A stretch of DNA of 64,000 nucleotides from Hyphomicrobium sp. (GCA_003987725.1 RXJH01000010.1:1-64000), one strand, 5' to 3'. Counted from the stretch's first letter, positions 11,977-22,339 are shown. Program-made: numbers and translations. The notes: generated by a model from the sequence alone, not told the origin.

Positions 11977-12915
11977 ATATCCGAGACCACCAGAACGGCC
12001 GATAGTCATGCGAATTGCGCAGTCCATGCCGTCAACGATCTCAAGGCAGAGTTCGCCGCAACGGGCCTTGGCGCAGTGCTTGAGGATTTGGATCGCGATC
12101 TCGTCGGCCTCGCTCCCGTAAAGCAGCGTATCAGGGAGATCGCGACGCTCTTGCTCGTCAACAAGGTTCGCAAGCGTCTCGGCCTCGAGGGTGATACGCC
12201 GACACTTCACATGAGCTTCACCGGCAACGCCGGCACGGGCAAAACTACGGTCGCACTCAGGATGGCGGAGATCCTCAACCGCCTCGGCTATATCCGCAAA
12301 GGCCATATCGTCTCCGTGACCCGCGACGATCTCGTCGGTCAGTATATCGGCCACACCGCGCCCAAAACCAAAGAGATCCTCAAGAAGGCGATGGGCGGTG
12401 TCCTGTTCATCGATGAGGCCTACTATTTGCACCGAGCAGAGAACGAGCGCGACTACGGTCAGGAGGCCATTGAGATCCTGCTGCAAGTCATGGAAAGCCA
12501 GCGCGATGATCTCGTCGTCATTCTCGCCGGCTACGACGACAAAATGGACGCCTTTTTCCGCTCGAACCCGGGATTCAGGTCGCGAGTAGCCCACCACATA
12601 GACTTTCCAGATTACAGCGATGGTGAGCTCTTGGAGATCGCCGAGCGCATGATGGCACGACAAAACTACGTCCTTGCGCCAGACGCGCGTGAGGCACTTG
12701 CCGACTATATCGTATTGCGCCGCCGGCAGCCACTATTCGCGAATGCCCGCTCCGTTCGCAACGCGCTCGATCGAGCGCGGCTTCGCCATTCGACCCGCGT
12801 TTTCGAGGGCTCGTGCGGCGGGGTATCCGCGGCCGATCTCTCGACGCTGCGAGGGCCCGACATTCTGGCGAGTCGCGTCTTCCAGGAACGCCAACAGGCT
12901 CTCGGAGGCTCGTAA
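11977..12915 (+). CDS. cbbX: Red-type RuBisCO activase CbbX (start probably at a non-ATG codon)
   Basis: AAA+ ATPase that pulls on the C-terminus of red-type CbbL to release inhibitory sugar phosphates. The Walker A motif is GNAGTGKTT and Walker B is GGVLFIDEA. The pore-loop region [14 protein letters not shown] and sensor segments follow. No ATG opens this frame near the expected N-terminus. A GTG at 11923 would add 18 residues, including Arg4, that simply translate the ribosome site. A perfect AGGAGG at 11965-11970 lies six bases before an ATA codon at 11977, and translation from there gives (I/M)SETTRTADS, a normal CbbX N-terminus. The ATA is either a rare start or a mutated ATG. The next gene, rpe, starts three bases after the stop. 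Confidence 0.9.
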   Translation: MSETTRTADSHANCAVHAVNDLKAEFAATGLGAVLEDLDRDLVGLAPVKQRIREIATLLLVNKVRKRLGLEGDTPTLHMSFTGNAGTGKTTVALRMAEILNRLGYIRKGHIVSVTRDDLVGQYIGHTAPKTKEILKKAMGGVLFIDEAYYLHRAENERDYGQEAIEILLQVMESQRDDLVVILAGYDDKMDAFFRSNPGFRSRVAHHIDFPDYSDGELLEIAERMMARQNYVLAPDAREALADYIVLRRRQPLFANARSVRNALDRARLRHSTRVFEGSCGGVSAADLSTLRGPDILASRVFQERQQALGGS

Positions 12916-12917
12916 TC

Positions 12918-13637
12918 GTGACCATGCAGACTCTGATCGCGCCCTCTATTCTCTCCGCCGATTTCTCGAGGCTGGGCGAGGAAGTTCGCGCGATCGATGC
13001 GGCCGGCGCCGATTGGATTCACCTCGACGTCATGGACGGCCACTTCGTCCCCAACCTCACATTCGGCCCCCCTATCGTCAAAGCCATCAGGGCCGCGTCG
13101 CAGAAGACGTTCGATTGTCATCTGATGATTGCGCCTGCCGATCCCTACATCGCGGCGTTCGCCGAGGCCGGCGCCGATATCATAACTGTTCACGCCGAAT
13201 CGGGACCGCACCTCGACCGGTCGCTGCAAGCGATAAGGTCACTCGGCAAGAAGTGCGGCGTGGCTCTCAATCCTTCGACCCACGAAAGCACCATCGAGCA
13301 CGTGCTTGACAGGCTCGACCTCATCCTCGTGATGAGCGTGAACCCGGGCTTCGGTGGCCAGTCGTTCATCACGGCGATGTGCGAGAAGGTCCGCCGGATG
13401 AGAGGAATGATCGGCAACCGGAATATTCGCCTCGAGGTCGATGGGGGGGTCAATGCCGCGACCGCTGGACGGCTCATCAACGCCGGGGCCGACGTGCTCG
13501 TCGCGGGCTCCGCCATTTTCGGAGGCGGTGAGAGAGGCGTTTATGCTGAGCGCATCACTGCCATTCGCGACGCGGCACGGCAGGCGATGAAGAGATCGTT
13601 CGTGACAAACACTCGAAGCTGCTCGATGGAAAAGTGA
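12918..13637 (+). CDS. cbbE: Ribulose-phosphate 3-epimerase
   Basis: Interconverts xylulose-5-phosphate and ribulose-5-phosphate, feeding phosphoribulokinase. This is a TIM barrel with [21 protein letters not shown] (a metal-ligand Asp), [14 protein letters not shown] and EVDGG followed by VAGSAIF, the family's phosphate site. The GTG at 12918 is preferred over the ATG at 12924 because a GGAG lies ten bases upstream of it. An upstream in-frame extension would run inside cbbX. 239 residues. The 3' end overlaps the cbbZ start by four bases. Confidence 0.94.
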   Translation: MTMQTLIAPSILSADFSRLGEEVRAIDAAGADWIHLDVMDGHFVPNLTFGPPIVKAIRAASQKTFDCHLMIAPADPYIAAFAEAGADIITVHAESGPHLDRSLQAIRSLGKKCGVALNPSTHESTIEHVLDRLDLILVMSVNPGFGGQSFITAMCEKVRRMRGMIGNRNIRLEVDGGVNAATAGRLINAGADVLVAGSAIFGGGERGVYAERITAIRDAARQAMKRSFVTNTRSCSMEK

Positions 13638-14356
13638 GAATGCCGACGCTCATCACGCCAACGATTGTCTTCGATCTCGATGGCACGCTCGCCGATACAG
13701 TACCGGACATCGCCGCCGCACTCGACGCCGCGCTCGCAGGCTTCGGTTCCTCCCCGACGAGCGCGAACGAGGCGGCGGCGATGATGGGAGACGGACTGAA
13801 CGCATTTTTCTGGCGCGCCATCGTTGCAAAGAGACTCAACCTCTCAGCCGAGGACGCCGCCGAAGTACAGCGGCGTTTCATCGCCGGATACCGCCAGACG
13901 CCAGCCAAGCTTGCGCGGCTGTATCCCGGTATAAGAGATCTTCTCGTTGTTCTTCGCAGCCACAACGTTCGGGTCGCCGTATGCACGAATAAGCAGGAGC
14001 CGATTGCACTGGACATCCTCGAGCGGCTCGACATTCGTGGCTTCTTCGATTCTGTCGTCGGCTATCGGGACGGCCGGCCGAAAAAACCTCACCCCGGACC
14101 TCTGCTCGAGGCGATCGCCAGCGCCGGTGGTCACCGTGACAGAGCGCTGATGATCGGCGATTCTGGTGCCGACAGCGGCGCAGCGATTGCGGCAAGAATA
14201 GATGTGATACTTGTTTCCTATGGCTACAGCCCTATTTCAGTCCAGATGTTGCCGGCCGACGACTACGCGGACGATGCTCATGAACTCCACAAGAAGGTGA
14301 TGCACTTCATTGCCAGCGAGATCAACGCGTTCCGCCGAGCCCCGCTCGATTTCTGA
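13634..14356 (+). CDS. cbbZ: 2-Phosphoglycolate phosphatase
   Basis: HAD-superfamily phosphatase that removes phosphate from 2-phosphoglycolate, the product of RuBisCO oxygenation, giving glycolate. Motif I is DLDGTL (nucleophile Asp14), motif II is VCTNK, and motifs III/IV are KPHPGP and MIGDSGAD. The GTG at 13634 overlaps the rpe stop; an ATG two codons later is also possible. As the last gene of the cbb operon it links carbon fixation to the glycolate-using enzymes encoded at 47-51 kb. 240 residues. Confidence 0.93.
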   Translation: MRMPTLITPTIVFDLDGTLADTVPDIAAALDAALAGFGSSPTSANEAAAMMGDGLNAFFWRAIVAKRLNLSAEDAAEVQRRFIAGYRQTPAKLARLYPGIRDLLVVLRSHNVRVAVCTNKQEPIALDILERLDIRGFFDSVVGYRDGRPKKPHPGPLLEAIASAGGHRDRALMIGDSGADSGAAIAARIDVILVSYGYSPISVQMLPADDYADDAHELHKKVMHFIASEINAFRRAPLDF

Positions 14357-14430
14357 TGGATCCGACTGCAAGATTGTCATGGGGCTCAGATTTGCGCGTT
14401 TGAGTGGACAAGTACGATCGGAGTTTCCGA

Positions 14431-14604
14431 GTGAACGATCCGACCGGTCCACATCGCTTAACGGGGCACGAGCTCATACCGCTCTATGATCTGCATCTGT
14501 CGCTCGGAGCACGCATGGTGCCGTTCGCCTGATACGAGATGCCGGTCCAGTATGCGATGAGGGTCCTCAAAGAGCACCACCACACCCGCGCTGCAGCTGG
14601 CTTG
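14431..14604 (+). pseudogene. Truncated gcvT relic with in-frame stop
   Basis: A GTG at 14431 with a GGAG site eight bases before it opens a frame reading PLYDLHLSLGARMVPFA, then TGA (14530-14532), then YEMPVQYAMRVLKEHHHTRAAAGL. This matches the N-terminus of the intact gcvT 0.8 kb downstream ([22 protein letters not shown]), with the glycine codon of GYEMP replaced by the stop. Similarity is lost after about residue 58. It is a partial duplication that has decayed or a remnant of an older gcvT. Confidence 0.85.
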
Positions 14605-14957
14605 AGGTCCTCGCGCTCCAACGCGGTCGTCGCAGGATTGGTGATGGCAAGCACTTCGCCGAGCAAGGATGGCGTGCGTTGCCAGCGTGAAGCTGACGGA
14701 CGTCGCAAAGGAGGCCTCCGCGAGCGTTGTCAAGATTCGACGGATCGGAATTGTGACGTCTTGTTCTTGTGACAGGGCCAGTGGGATGGGAGCGCTCTTG
14801 CTCAGTCCACGTGTGGAGATATTATTACAGGGGACGAATGCCCCTGCTTCCTAGCCGCCGCGATGCGGTGGCACGAACTGTTGCAGTATACTGATAAATT
14901 TGGAGGTTGACCTAGAACGCGAGACAAACCATCTTCGAAGTCGTCAGTTATGGACTG
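14605..14957. other. Non-coding stretch between the gcvT relic and the riboswitch
   Basis: No frame here has recognisable family features. Short frames on both strands change register and look like decayed sequence. The promoter for the riboswitch-gcv transcript must lie here; I could not fix -35/-10 boxes with confidence. Confidence 0.5.
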
Positions 14958-15163
14958 TGGAAGAGTTCGGAGTATCCGCAGGATCTCAGACGCCGAAGGA
15001 GCAACCGCCCCGGAAACTCTCAGGCCAAAGGACCGCAGTCTTATGACACTCTGGAAAGCGGTGAGACAGTAATCGGTTTCACCCACCGAAGGAGCTACGG
15101 CGCTAATTTGCTCGCTCACGCGGCAGGTTGTGCCCAATCTTTCAGGTTTCGCGACAGAGGGGG
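14958..15163 (+). promoter_or_regulatory. Tandem glycine riboswitch
   Basis: Two consecutive glycine aptamers. Aptamer 1: P1 is AGAGTT (14962-14967) pairing with AACTCT (15015-15020), enclosing the core CGCCGAAGGAGCAA (14991-15004); the conserved CAGGCCAAAGGACCG follows. Aptamer 2: ACTCTGGAAAG (15048-15058), core CCACCGAAGGAGC (15083-15095), and closing CTTTCAGGTTTCGCGACAGAGG (15139-15160). The element ends about 48 bases before the gcvT start, so it probably acts at translation or by a nearby structure. In this class glycine binding usually turns on the cleavage operon. Confidence 0.95.
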
Positions 15164-15210
15164 CTCGGACGTGCGCACTTGGGTGCGCGCCAGAGCTTTG
15201 GAGATTCTGC

Positions 15211-16386
15211 GTGAGCGATTATACTTGCCTGCCCCCTGAAAAAGCATTTCAGCGTACGCCGCTCTATGACTTTCACCGGTCTCTTGGTGCGCGAATCGTC
15301 CCGTTCGCCGGCTACGAGATGCCGATTCAGTATGCGACGGGGGTCCTCAAGGAGCACCTTCATACCCGCAATGCGGCCGGCCTCTTCGATGTCTCGCACA
15401 TGGGCCAGTTTACCCTGCGAGCGAAGTCGGGCGACGTCACACAAGCGGCATTAGCACTCGAGCGGCTCGTGCCAGTCGATCTTGCCGGGCTGACATCGGG
15501 ACGGCAGCGCTATGCGCTTCTTACCAATGAGAGAGGCGGTATTTGCGACGATCTGATGGTCGCGCATCGCGGCGATCATTTGCTCCTCGTGGTCAACGCT
15601 GCCCGCAAGGTGGCCGACGAAGCGCACCTCAGGGCCCATCTCTCTGACGTGTGCGAGATCGAACGGCTCGACTGCGCGTTGATCGCTCTGCAGGGGCCGA
15701 AGGCAGAAGCCGCCTTAGCGCGCCTCACGCCCGCATGTACCGACATGCGTTTCATGGATGTGCGCGCGCTCAAAATCTTGGACGCGGACTGCGTTGTGAT
15801 GCGTTCGGGCTATACGGGTGAGGACGGATTCGAAATCTCTCTGCCGCCTGACCGCGCCGCCGATATTGCAACAGCGCTGTTGAAGGATCCCGATGTGGCT
15901 CCAATAGGCCTTGGAGCACGGGACTCTCTCAGGCTCGAAGCCGGTCTTTGCCTCTACGGCTCGGACCTTGACGAGACGACAACGCCGGTCGAGGCGAGCC
16001 TAGCCTGGGCCATTCAAGCGGCGCGCCGTGGTAACGGCCAGCGCGAGGGGGGCTTTCCCGGTGCGGAAATCATTCTGCAACAGTTGGCAACTGGCGCGCC
16101 TCGCTGCCGTGTGGGGTTTCTGCCCGACGGGCGCGCGCCCATTCGCGCGGGTGCCGCAATCTTCACGGATGCAAACGCATCGAACCCCGTAGGCACCGTC
16201 ACCTCCGGAGGCTTCGGTCCAAGCCTCGATCGCCCTGTTGCGATGGGCTATTTGCCGGTCGCGCTTGCGACGCCCGGCACCGCTGCTTTCGCCGAAGTCC
16301 GCAACAAGCGGCTGCCGATGACTGTCACCACATTGCCGTTCATCACGCCGAAATTCAAACGCGGCCCAAGCCGCATTTCCTCATGA
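15211..16386 (+). CDS. gcvT: Glycine cleavage system T protein (aminomethyltransferase)
   Basis: Transfers the methylene group from the H-protein aminomethyl-lipoyl arm to tetrahydrofolate, releasing ammonia. Family features in order are [44 protein letters not shown] and [18 protein letters not shown]. The GTG at 15211 is preferred because a GGAG lies seven bases upstream and the reading starts at the family-typical position; earlier starts would translate the riboswitch. It is the first gene of gcvT-gcvH-gcvP and under the glycine riboswitch. 391 residues. Confidence 0.94.
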   Translation: MSDYTCLPPEKAFQRTPLYDFHRSLGARIVPFAGYEMPIQYATGVLKEHLHTRNAAGLFDVSHMGQFTLRAKSGDVTQAALALERLVPVDLAGLTSGRQRYALLTNERGGICDDLMVAHRGDHLLLVVNAARKVADEAHLRAHLSDVCEIERLDCALIALQGPKAEAALARLTPACTDMRFMDVRALKILDADCVVMRSGYTGEDGFEISLPPDRAADIATALLKDPDVAPIGLGARDSLRLEAGLCLYGSDLDETTTPVEASLAWAIQAARRGNGQREGGFPGAEIILQQLATGAPRCRVGFLPDGRAPIRAGAAIFTDANASNPVGTVTSGGFGPSLDRPVAMGYLPVALATPGTAAFAEVRNKRLPMTVTTLPFITPKFKRGPSRISS

Positions 16387-16396
16387 GGGTGCATCA

Positions 16397-16756
16397 ATGA
16401 AATTTACCGATGAGCATGAATGGCTGACCCTCGATGGAGAGGTCGCGACCGTCGGCATCACCGAATATGCCGCTTCACAGCTTGGCGACCTAGTCTTCAT
16501 CGAGCTGCCGGCGATTGGCACCAAGCTTCAGAAGGGCGCAGCCGCAGCCGTTGTCGAGTCGGTCAAGACGGCATCCGACGTCTACGCGCCGCTCAGCGGC
16601 GAAGTCGTTGAGACCAATGACGCCATTACGAAGGACCCCGCGCTTGTCAATTCCGATCCGCTCGGCAAGGGCTGGTTCTACAAAATTCGGCTCGAAAATG
16701 TCTCGGCGTTTGACGGCTTTATGAACGAAGACGCCTACAAGAAACTCATCGGCTAG
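16397..16756 (+). CDS. gcvH: Glycine cleavage system H protein
   Basis: Lipoyl carrier that shuttles the aminomethyl group between P, T and L proteins. The lipoylated lysine is Lys57 in [16 protein letters not shown]. The conserved HEWL and [19 protein letters not shown] segments precede it. 119 residues, the normal size. It lies 10 bases after gcvT and 22 before gcvP. It needs lipoate from LipA or a ligase and an L protein; the only dihydrolipoamide dehydrogenase in the window is the lpd at 29-30 kb. Confidence 0.95.
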   Translation: MKFTDEHEWLTLDGEVATVGITEYAASQLGDLVFIELPAIGTKLQKGAAAAVVESVKTASDVYAPLSGEVVETNDAITKDPALVNSDPLGKGWFYKIRLENVSAFDGFMNEDAYKKLIG

Positions 16757-16778
16757 CAGCTTGCACGAGGAGGGCACA

Positions 16779-19625
16779 ATGCCTGGTTCCTATGATCCAT
16801 ATGATTTCGCAAATCGCCGGCATATCGGTCCTTCTGCCAGCGAGATTGCCGAGATGCTGGCTGTGATCGGCGCACCTGATCTCCACGCGCTGATCGATGA
16901 GACCGTGCCGGCAAACATCCGGTGGTCGCAACGCATCGATTTCGGAAAATCACTCCCCGAACGTCGCGCGCTCGACAAGCTCAGAGCGACGGCAAACAAG
17001 AATCGTCTGCTGACCTCGTTGATCGGCCAGGGCTATCACGGCACAACCATGCCGCCCGCCATTCAACGCAATATCTTCGAGAATCCGGCTTGGTACACGG
17101 CCTATTCGCCATATCAGCCGGAAATAAGCCAGGGCCGTCTCGAAGCGCTCCTGAATTTTCAGACGCTCGTCTGCGATCTGACAGCGCTCGATATCGCCAA
17201 CGCGTCATTGCTCGACGAAGCGACCGCCGCCGCCGAAGCCATGGCCATGGCGCACCGCGTGGCAGCCTCGAAAGCCAAAGCTTTTTTTGTCGATGAGGAT
17301 TGCCTCCCGCAAACCATCGCAGTCGTGAAGACACGCGCTGAACCGCTGGGTTGGACCGTTATCGTCGGCGATCCGTTTGCCGACCTCGTGCCAGAAGAGG
17401 TGTTTGGGGCGCTCTTTCAATATCCAGGCGTATGCGGCGATTGTCATGACTTCTCAGAATTGAGCGCGAAGCTCCATGCAGCAGGCGCGCTGTCGGTCAT
17501 CGCCGCCGACCCGCTGGCCCTGACGCTCCTAAAGGCGCCGGGCGAAATGGGCGCCGACATCGCCGTCGGTTCCATGCAGCGCTACGGCGTGCCGATGGGT
17601 TTTGGTGGTCCGCATGCCGGCTACATGGCGACCCGCGACGCGCACAAGCGGGCCATGCCCGGCCGCATTGTTGGCGTCTCTGTCGATGCGAGGGGAAACC
17701 GCGCCTACCGTCTCGCGCTGCAGACGCGCGAACAGCATATCCGCCGGGAAAAGGCGACGTCGAATATCTGTACGGCGCAGGTGCTGCTGGCGGTCATCGC
17801 GTCGATGTACGCCGTTTTCCATGGCCCGCGTGGCTTGAGGGCCATCGCCGAGCGCGTACATCGTGACGCCGTGCGGCTTGACGAAGGACTGTCATCTCTC
17901 GGGTTCAAGGTCAGCCCGGCGGCATACTTTGACACTATTACTGTTGATGTCGGCGCCTTCCAGGGTCTGATTTTGAAGAACGCCGTCGACAACGGCGTCA
18001 ACCTCCGCAAGGTCGGGCATGATCGCATTGGCATCACGGTCGACGAGCGCACGCGGCCCGACACGCTTGAGGCCGTCTGGCGCGCCTTCGGAGGCGTTCA
18101 TCTGACATATCGCGAGGCGTACCCCGCATCGCGCCTGCCGGAACCTCTGCTTCGGACTTCCGAATACCTGACGCATCCGATCTTCCATATGAACCGGGCA
18201 GAAAGTGAGATGACGCGCTACATGCGCCGTCTCGCGGACCGCGATCTCGCGCTTGACCGCTCGATGATTCCGCTCGGCTCCTGCACGATGAAGCTCAACG
18301 CGACGGCAGAAATGCTGCCGATATCGTGGCCGGAATTCTCGGAGATGCACCCCTTTGCGCCCGCTGATCAGGCACTCGGCTACAAGGAGCTGATCGACGA
18401 TTTATCAAAAAAGCTTTGCGATATCACCGGCTACGACGCGATCTCGATGCAGCCCAATTCCGGCGCGCAAGGCGAATACGCGGGTTTGCTCGCGATCCGC
18501 GCCTACCACCGCAGCCGCGGCGATATGAATCGCGACGTGTGTCTCATTCCCGCGTCTGCTCACGGCACCAATCCGGCATCGGCACAAATGTGCGGCATGA
18601 GCGTTGTGGTCGTCGGTACCGACGCAGCCGGCAATATCGACGTCGCGGATTTCCGCGCGAAGGCCGAACTGCACGCCAGCCGACTCGCCGCCTGCATGAT
18701 CACATACCCCTCGACGCATGGCGTGTTCGAGGAAACGGTGGCCGAACTCTGTGACATTACGCATGAGCATGGAGGACAGGTTTATCTCGACGGCGCCAAC
18801 TTGAATGCGCTTGTCGGGCTCGCGCGGCCTGGCGACATCGGGTCCGACGTCAGTCACCTCAACCTGCACAAGACGTTCTGTATACCGCACGGCGGCGGCG
18901 GCCCGGGCATGGGGCCCATCGGCGTCAAGGCGCATTTGATCCCGTTTTTGCCTGGGCATCCTGAAACGGACGGCCGTTCGCATACCGTATCGGCGGCGCC
19001 CTACGGATCGGCGTCGATCCTTCCGATCTCGTGGAGCTATTGCCTTCTGATGGGCGGTCGTGGGCTGACACAGGCGACCCGCGTGGCTATTCTTAACGCC
19101 AACTACATCGCAAAGCGTCTCGAAGGCGCCTACCCGGTTCTCTACAAAGGCGCCCGTGGGCGCGTAGCACACGAATGTATTATCGACACCCGTCCGTTGC
19201 TCGAAAGCGCGGGCGTAACGGTCGATGACATAGCCAAACGGCTGATCGATTGCGGCTTCCACGCGCCGACAATGAGCTGGCCTGTTGCCGGCACGCTGAT
19301 GATCGAGCCAACCGAATCCGAGACCAAGGCAGAACTCGATCGCTTCTGCGACGCCATGCTTGCAATCCGCGAAGAGGCACGCGCGATCGAGGAAGGCCGT
19401 ATCGACCGGAAGAACAACCCGCTGAAGAATGCACCGCATACGGTCGAAGACTTGGTCGGCGAATGGAACCGTCCCTATTCGCGCGAGGCGGCCTGCTTTC
19501 CCCCGGGCGCCTTCCGCGTCGACAAATATTGGGCGCCGGTCAATCGCGTCGACAACGTCTATGGCGACCGCAACCTCATGTGCTCATGCCCGCCGTTAGT
19601 GGATTATGACAAGGCCGCTGAATAG
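16779..19625 (+). CDS. gcvP: Glycine dehydrogenase (decarboxylating), P protein
   Basis: PLP enzyme that decarboxylates glycine and passes the aminomethyl group to GcvH. It is the full-length fused form: an N-terminal half ([27 protein letters not shown]) and a C-terminal catalytic half with PLP Lys near residue 698 in [18 protein letters not shown]. The ATG at 16779 has an AGGAGGG site nine bases upstream and fits the family N-terminus; an ATG six codons earlier is less likely. 948 residues. With CbbZ and glycolate oxidase it completes a C2 salvage route that releases CO2. Confidence 0.95.
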   Translation: MPGSYDPYDFANRRHIGPSASEIAEMLAVIGAPDLHALIDETVPANIRWSQRIDFGKSLPERRALDKLRATANKNRLLTSLIGQGYHGTTMPPAIQRNIFENPAWYTAYSPYQPEISQGRLEALLNFQTLVCDLTALDIANASLLDEATAAAEAMAMAHRVAASKAKAFFVDEDCLPQTIAVVKTRAEPLGWTVIVGDPFADLVPEEVFGALFQYPGVCGDCHDFSELSAKLHAAGALSVIAADPLALTLLKAPGEMGADIAVGSMQRYGVPMGFGGPHAGYMATRDAHKRAMPGRIVGVSVDARGNRAYRLALQTREQHIRREKATSNICTAQVLLAVIASMYAVFHGPRGLRAIAERVHRDAVRLDEGLSSLGFKVSPAAYFDTITVDVGAFQGLILKNAVDNGVNLRKVGHDRIGITVDERTRPDTLEAVWRAFGGVHLTYREAYPASRLPEPLLRTSEYLTHPIFHMNRAESEMTRYMRRLADRDLALDRSMIPLGSCTMKLNATAEMLPISWPEFSEMHPFAPADQALGYKELIDDLSKKLCDITGYDAISMQPNSGAQGEYAGLLAIRAYHRSRGDMNRDVCLIPASAHGTNPASAQMCGMSVVVVGTDAAGNIDVADFRAKAELHASRLAACMITYPSTHGVFEETVAELCDITHEHGGQVYLDGANLNALVGLARPGDIGSDVSHLNLHKTFCIPHGGGGPGMGPIGVKAHLIPFLPGHPETDGRSHTVSAAPYGSASILPISWSYCLLMGGRGLTQATRVAILNANYIAKRLEGAYPVLYKGARGRVAHECIIDTRPLLESAGVTVDDIAKRLIDCGFHAPTMSWPVAGTLMIEPTESETKAELDRFCDAMLAIREEARAIEEGRIDRKNNPLKNAPHTVEDLVGEWNRPYSREAACFPPGAFRVDKYWAPVNRVDNVYGDRNLMCSCPPLVDYDKAAE

Positions 19626-20083
19626 AGCATTCACAAGAGGAACGCTTTTTTCTGTTGCACAAGTACTCTCGGACGGGCGAAGATCAATTAGCGGGGCACA
19701 AGATCTGCACAGGCGTCAGCCGCACCTCGCCGGCTGATTGTCGAATGGGACTGCGGGCCAATTAGGCCTTGCTCCAAGCGGAACGCGCGACCGTATCGCG
19801 CCGCAAGGTACCCACTCATGTCACGCACCTTCCGATCCACAATTGTGTCGATTGCGCCCGCGAATCCTCCCAACGGCGGGAGCGAAGATGGGCGCCAATG
19901 CGTAGGCGTGGCGTGCCCGGGCCGAACCGCCCAAGCATTCGGCGCCCCGCATTCCGGATAGCAACGGAACTGCTCTGAATTTTCGGCAGCCCGGAAGGGC
20001 TCACCTCTATCGATAGATCGCTCGCCTTACCGTCCTGCCGTCGAAAGCGCGCAGAACGAACAGCGGAATAAACGGGACTCAAG
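19626..20083. other. Intergenic region, no gene recognised
   Basis: About 460 bases after gcvP. Short frames on either strand have no family features. A T-run at 19646-19652 follows gcvP closely, but I see no strong stem before it. Confidence 0.5.
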
Positions 20084-20302
20084 ATGGATAACCACGCCCC
20101 TGTTGAGCCGGACACACATGTGTTCAGCGGGACCATCAAGACTTGGAACAGCGACTACGGCGAGCTCATCACGGACAGTGGCGTTACAGTGCCGTTGATC
20201 ACCCGAGGTTTTCCCGCATTACCCGTTGGATCGCGCCTGACACTTACTGCGCGAAAGCTGAAGCCCCTTTTCCAGATCGAGAAGGTGGTGAAGCGGGAAT
20301 AG
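20084..20302 (+). CDS. Small OB-fold-like (cold-shock-like) protein
   Basis: 72 residues from the ATG at 20084, preceded by AACGGGAC. The sequence FSGTIKTWNSDYGELITDSG, VPLITRGFPALPVGSRLTLTARKLKPLFQIEKVVK has the pattern of a cold-shock domain: a first strand with GTIKTWN, then a turn with YGELI, and closing strands with VGSRLTL and QIEKV. The canonical RNA-binding KGFGFI motif is altered to SDYGELI, so it is a divergent relative. It may bind single-stranded nucleic acid. It stands alone between gcvP and xdhC. Confidence 0.6.
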   Translation: MDNHAPVEPDTHVFSGTIKTWNSDYGELITDSGVTVPLITRGFPALPVGSRLTLTARKLKPLFQIEKVVKRE

Positions 20303-20448
20303 GAGATCGGTCGGTCAGAAACACGGAAACGCCCAACTTACGCGCCGCGTTGAGCCAGGCATGAAAGCGTAAGCGGCTTCTCGCGTGAGCTGACCTTAAG
20401 GTGCGGCGACGATTGCGACCCAGGAGGATGACGTTGCCCTCGCGCCAG

Positions 20449-21465
20449 CTATGGGACGAGATTGCAGGCTTTGGCCTCCGCCAACACTTCTGCAAGTACC
20501 CCGACTGCCAGCGTGGCCTTGCTCTTTGCCCCACTTATTACCCCTATAGGACCACGGATGCGGGACAAGTCGGAGTTCGTGAAGCCGCGTCGGGCAAGCA
20601 ACGAGAGTCGCTCGCGATGGACGGCATGGTTGCCAAGCGCGCCGATGTAGAATGCTTTGCTATGCAGTAGCTCGCTGAGCAAATCGATCTCCGCGTCATG
20701 ATCGTGAAAACACAATACGGCGCCCGACGCGAAATCAAGACCACCTAGTGAATCGATATTCTGACACTCCTGAATGCGAGCGATGACACCCGAGGCTGCC
20801 AAAGCGGCCAACGTCGCTTCGTCGTGAGACATGACCGAAAGATCGACTCCCATCGAGTGGGCCAAGACTGCAATCGCGACAAGCGAAGGCCCTCCGCCGA
20901 TAAGATTCAATTCGATATCGGGCACATAAAAACGCTCGAGCACGTGACCGTCGCGGCCGCTCCGGCGAGCTGGAGCACCCATCTCGACGAGTTGACTAAG
21001 CCCTGAGGATAGATTTGTTCGCAGTGCAAACGGCCGTCGGCGCCTGCGCAGGAGGAGCATTTCGGTCAACATCTCGCGGGAAATCGCCCGATCAAAATAG
21101 AGATCGAGCCCGCTGCCGCACGGCAATCTGACGTCGAAGTAAGGCGAACCCCTGCCGTACCGGGTCAGACGATTGCGACCTTCGGCAATGGCTTCCTTCG
21201 CCTCGAGTACGACTGCCATCTCAAGGCAGCCGCCGGACAGATAGCCCGCGTATCTGCCGTCACCGGCAACAGCCATTTGGGAGCCCGGCTCTCTTGGCGC
21301 ACCGCCGTGCACCTCGACCAGCGTCACGAGCGCGACTTCCTGTCCCTCGTCCAACCAGCGCAGCAGTGGTGCAAGGACTTCTTCATCGGCGAGCAGACCC
21401 GGGACGCTCAACGCCCGCTTGAAGTCGCCGTGAGTCACGCGGGTGCGATGCTCTTTAGTCTGCAA
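20449..21465 (-). CDS. xdhC: XdhC-family molybdenum hydroxylase maturation protein
   Basis: XdhC proteins bind molybdenum cofactor, help its sulfuration and insert it into xanthine-dehydrogenase-family enzymes. The N-terminal part has VTLVEVHGGAPREPGSQMAV and GGCLEMAV, and the C-terminal Rossmann-like domain has LNLIGGGPS and FYIGALGNHAVHRER, both typical. 338 residues from a TTG at 21465 that overlaps the gntR stop; a GTG at 21438 is an alternative. Its likely client is the IorA/IorB enzyme encoded at 24.1-26.9 kb on the other strand. It would be co-transcribed with gntR. Confidence 0.85.
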   Translation of the reverse strand: MQTKEHRTRVTHGDFKRALSVPGLLADEEVLAPLLRWLDEGQEVALVTLVEVHGGAPREPGSQMAVAGDGRYAGYLSGGCLEMAVVLEAKEAIAEGRNRLTRYGRGSPYFDVRLPCGSGLDLYFDRAISREMLTEMLLLRRRRRPFALRTNLSSGLSQLVEMGAPARRSGRDGHVLERFYVPDIELNLIGGGPSLVAIAVLAHSMGVDLSVMSHDEATLAALAASGVIARIQECQNIDSLGGLDFASGAVLCFHDHDAEIDLLSELLHSKAFYIGALGNHAVHRERLSLLARRGFTNSDLSRIRGPIGVISGAKSKATLAVGVLAEVLAEAKACNLVP

Positions 21466-22219
21466 TGAGGTTGCTCCGGCCGATGCGCGTCAACGAAGTC
21501 TCAAGCCGTCTGCTGTCGTTCCTTATTTCCTCAACCGTACCAAATACGTATTGGATGTGATCGGCTGCGGCGGCTTCGGCAAGATCCGGGTTTCCTGCGA
21601 GAACGGCTTCGGCGATCGCGATATGCTGAGTGAGAAGCTGATCGCGCACGCCGGTTCGCAGGTACAAATTGTGGCGATTAAAAAATATGTTGTTGCGCAA
21701 GAGCTCGCTTAGCGCGCGCATAACGTGCAGCACAATCAAGTTGTGACTGGCTTCGTAGACGAGGATGTGCAGACTTACGTCCGCATGAGCTTCTTCCGTC
21801 GGATCAGAAAGCTTGTGGGCTTTGCGCATCTGAGCGACACAGGAGCGGATAGCGGCTTTGTCGACGTCGGTAGCGCGCAGAGCCGCCGACCTCGCTGCTT
21901 GGGCTTCGACCCACCTGCGGAATTCAAAGTAATCGGCGGCCGCATCCTCTTTGTCTCGGTAAAGGCTGGCAAGCGGGGCTATCAAGGGCGTCAGAAACGG
22001 CGCCACATACGTGCCTCCCCGTGTCGCCTTTAGCAGTCCCCGCTCGACGAGTTTGTCCATGGCTTCCCGCAACGAAGGCCGGGAGACATCGAGTGCAACT
22101 GCCAGATCACGCTCCGATGCCAGCTTCTCTCCCGGCCGAAGCGCGCCTTCAAGGATGAGCCTCTCGATGTGCAAAGCGATCGTGTCGGCAATCTTTTGAG
22201 TACGTACGACGTTGGACAT
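21455..22219 (-). CDS. GntR-family regulator, FadR/FCD subgroup (copy 1)
   Basis: N-terminal winged helix (GEKLASERDLAVALDVSRPSLREAMDKLVERGLLKATRGGTYVA) and an all-helical FCD ligand-binding domain with conserved metal-site histidines (SLHILVYEASHN, HIAIAEAV, ADHIQY). The FCD domain binds small carboxylates in relatives such as LldR and GlcC. The ATG at 22219 has a GGAG site eight bases upstream. It is divergent from the lactate/glycolate permease operon. It is strikingly similar along its whole length to the GntR protein at 56.4-57.1 kb, including a nearly identical recognition helix. Predicted to repress lctP-iorAB-lldD through the operator at 22304-22339. Confidence 0.9.
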   Translation of the reverse strand: MSNVVRTQKIADTIALHIERLILEGALRPGEKLASERDLAVALDVSRPSLREAMDKLVERGLLKATRGGTYVAPFLTPLIAPLASLYRDKEDAAADYFEFRRWVEAQAARSAALRATDVDKAAIRSCVAQMRKAHKLSDPTEEAHADVSLHILVYEASHNLIVLHVMRALSELLRNNIFFNRHNLYLRTGVRDQLLTQHIAIAEAVLAGNPDLAEAAAADHIQYVFGTVEEIRNDSRRLETSLTRIGRSNLIAD

Positions 22220-22303
22220 TGGATCGTCTCCGCTAAACGACGGTCTCACAGCAGAGAAATACGTTGCATGTCACCAGGTCCATCGAGGGATGGAAAACAT
22301 ATT

Positions 22304-22339
22304 TTACCACACTCTAGAAATGGTATAAGGAAATTACCA
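22304..22339. promoter_or_regulatory. Three-half-site GntR operator, copy 1
   Basis: TTACCA (22304-22309), ten bases, ATGGT (22320-22324), nine bases, TTACCA (22334-22339). It lies in the gntR/lctP divergent region, 53 bases before the permease start. The same motif, orientation and spacing recur at 53511-53546 and 56236-56271. TGGT/ACCA half-sites are typical of FadR-subgroup GntR proteins. Confidence 0.75.

Noticed and set aside
11782-12663. Minus-strand frame (293 codons) opposite cbbX
   Set aside because: Antisense shadow of the AAA+ domain; no recognisable domain or ribosome site.
14530-14532. In-frame TGA in the gcvT-like fragment as a possible selenocysteine codon
   Set aside because: The intact gcvT has glycine at this place, the fragment ends soon after, and no selenocysteine machinery or SECIS-like hairpin is seen. 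A simple nonsense mutation is more likely.
18405-19439. Long minus-strand frame (344 codons) inside gcvP
   Set aside because: It lies wholly opposite the conserved catalytic half of gcvP and shows only shadow composition.
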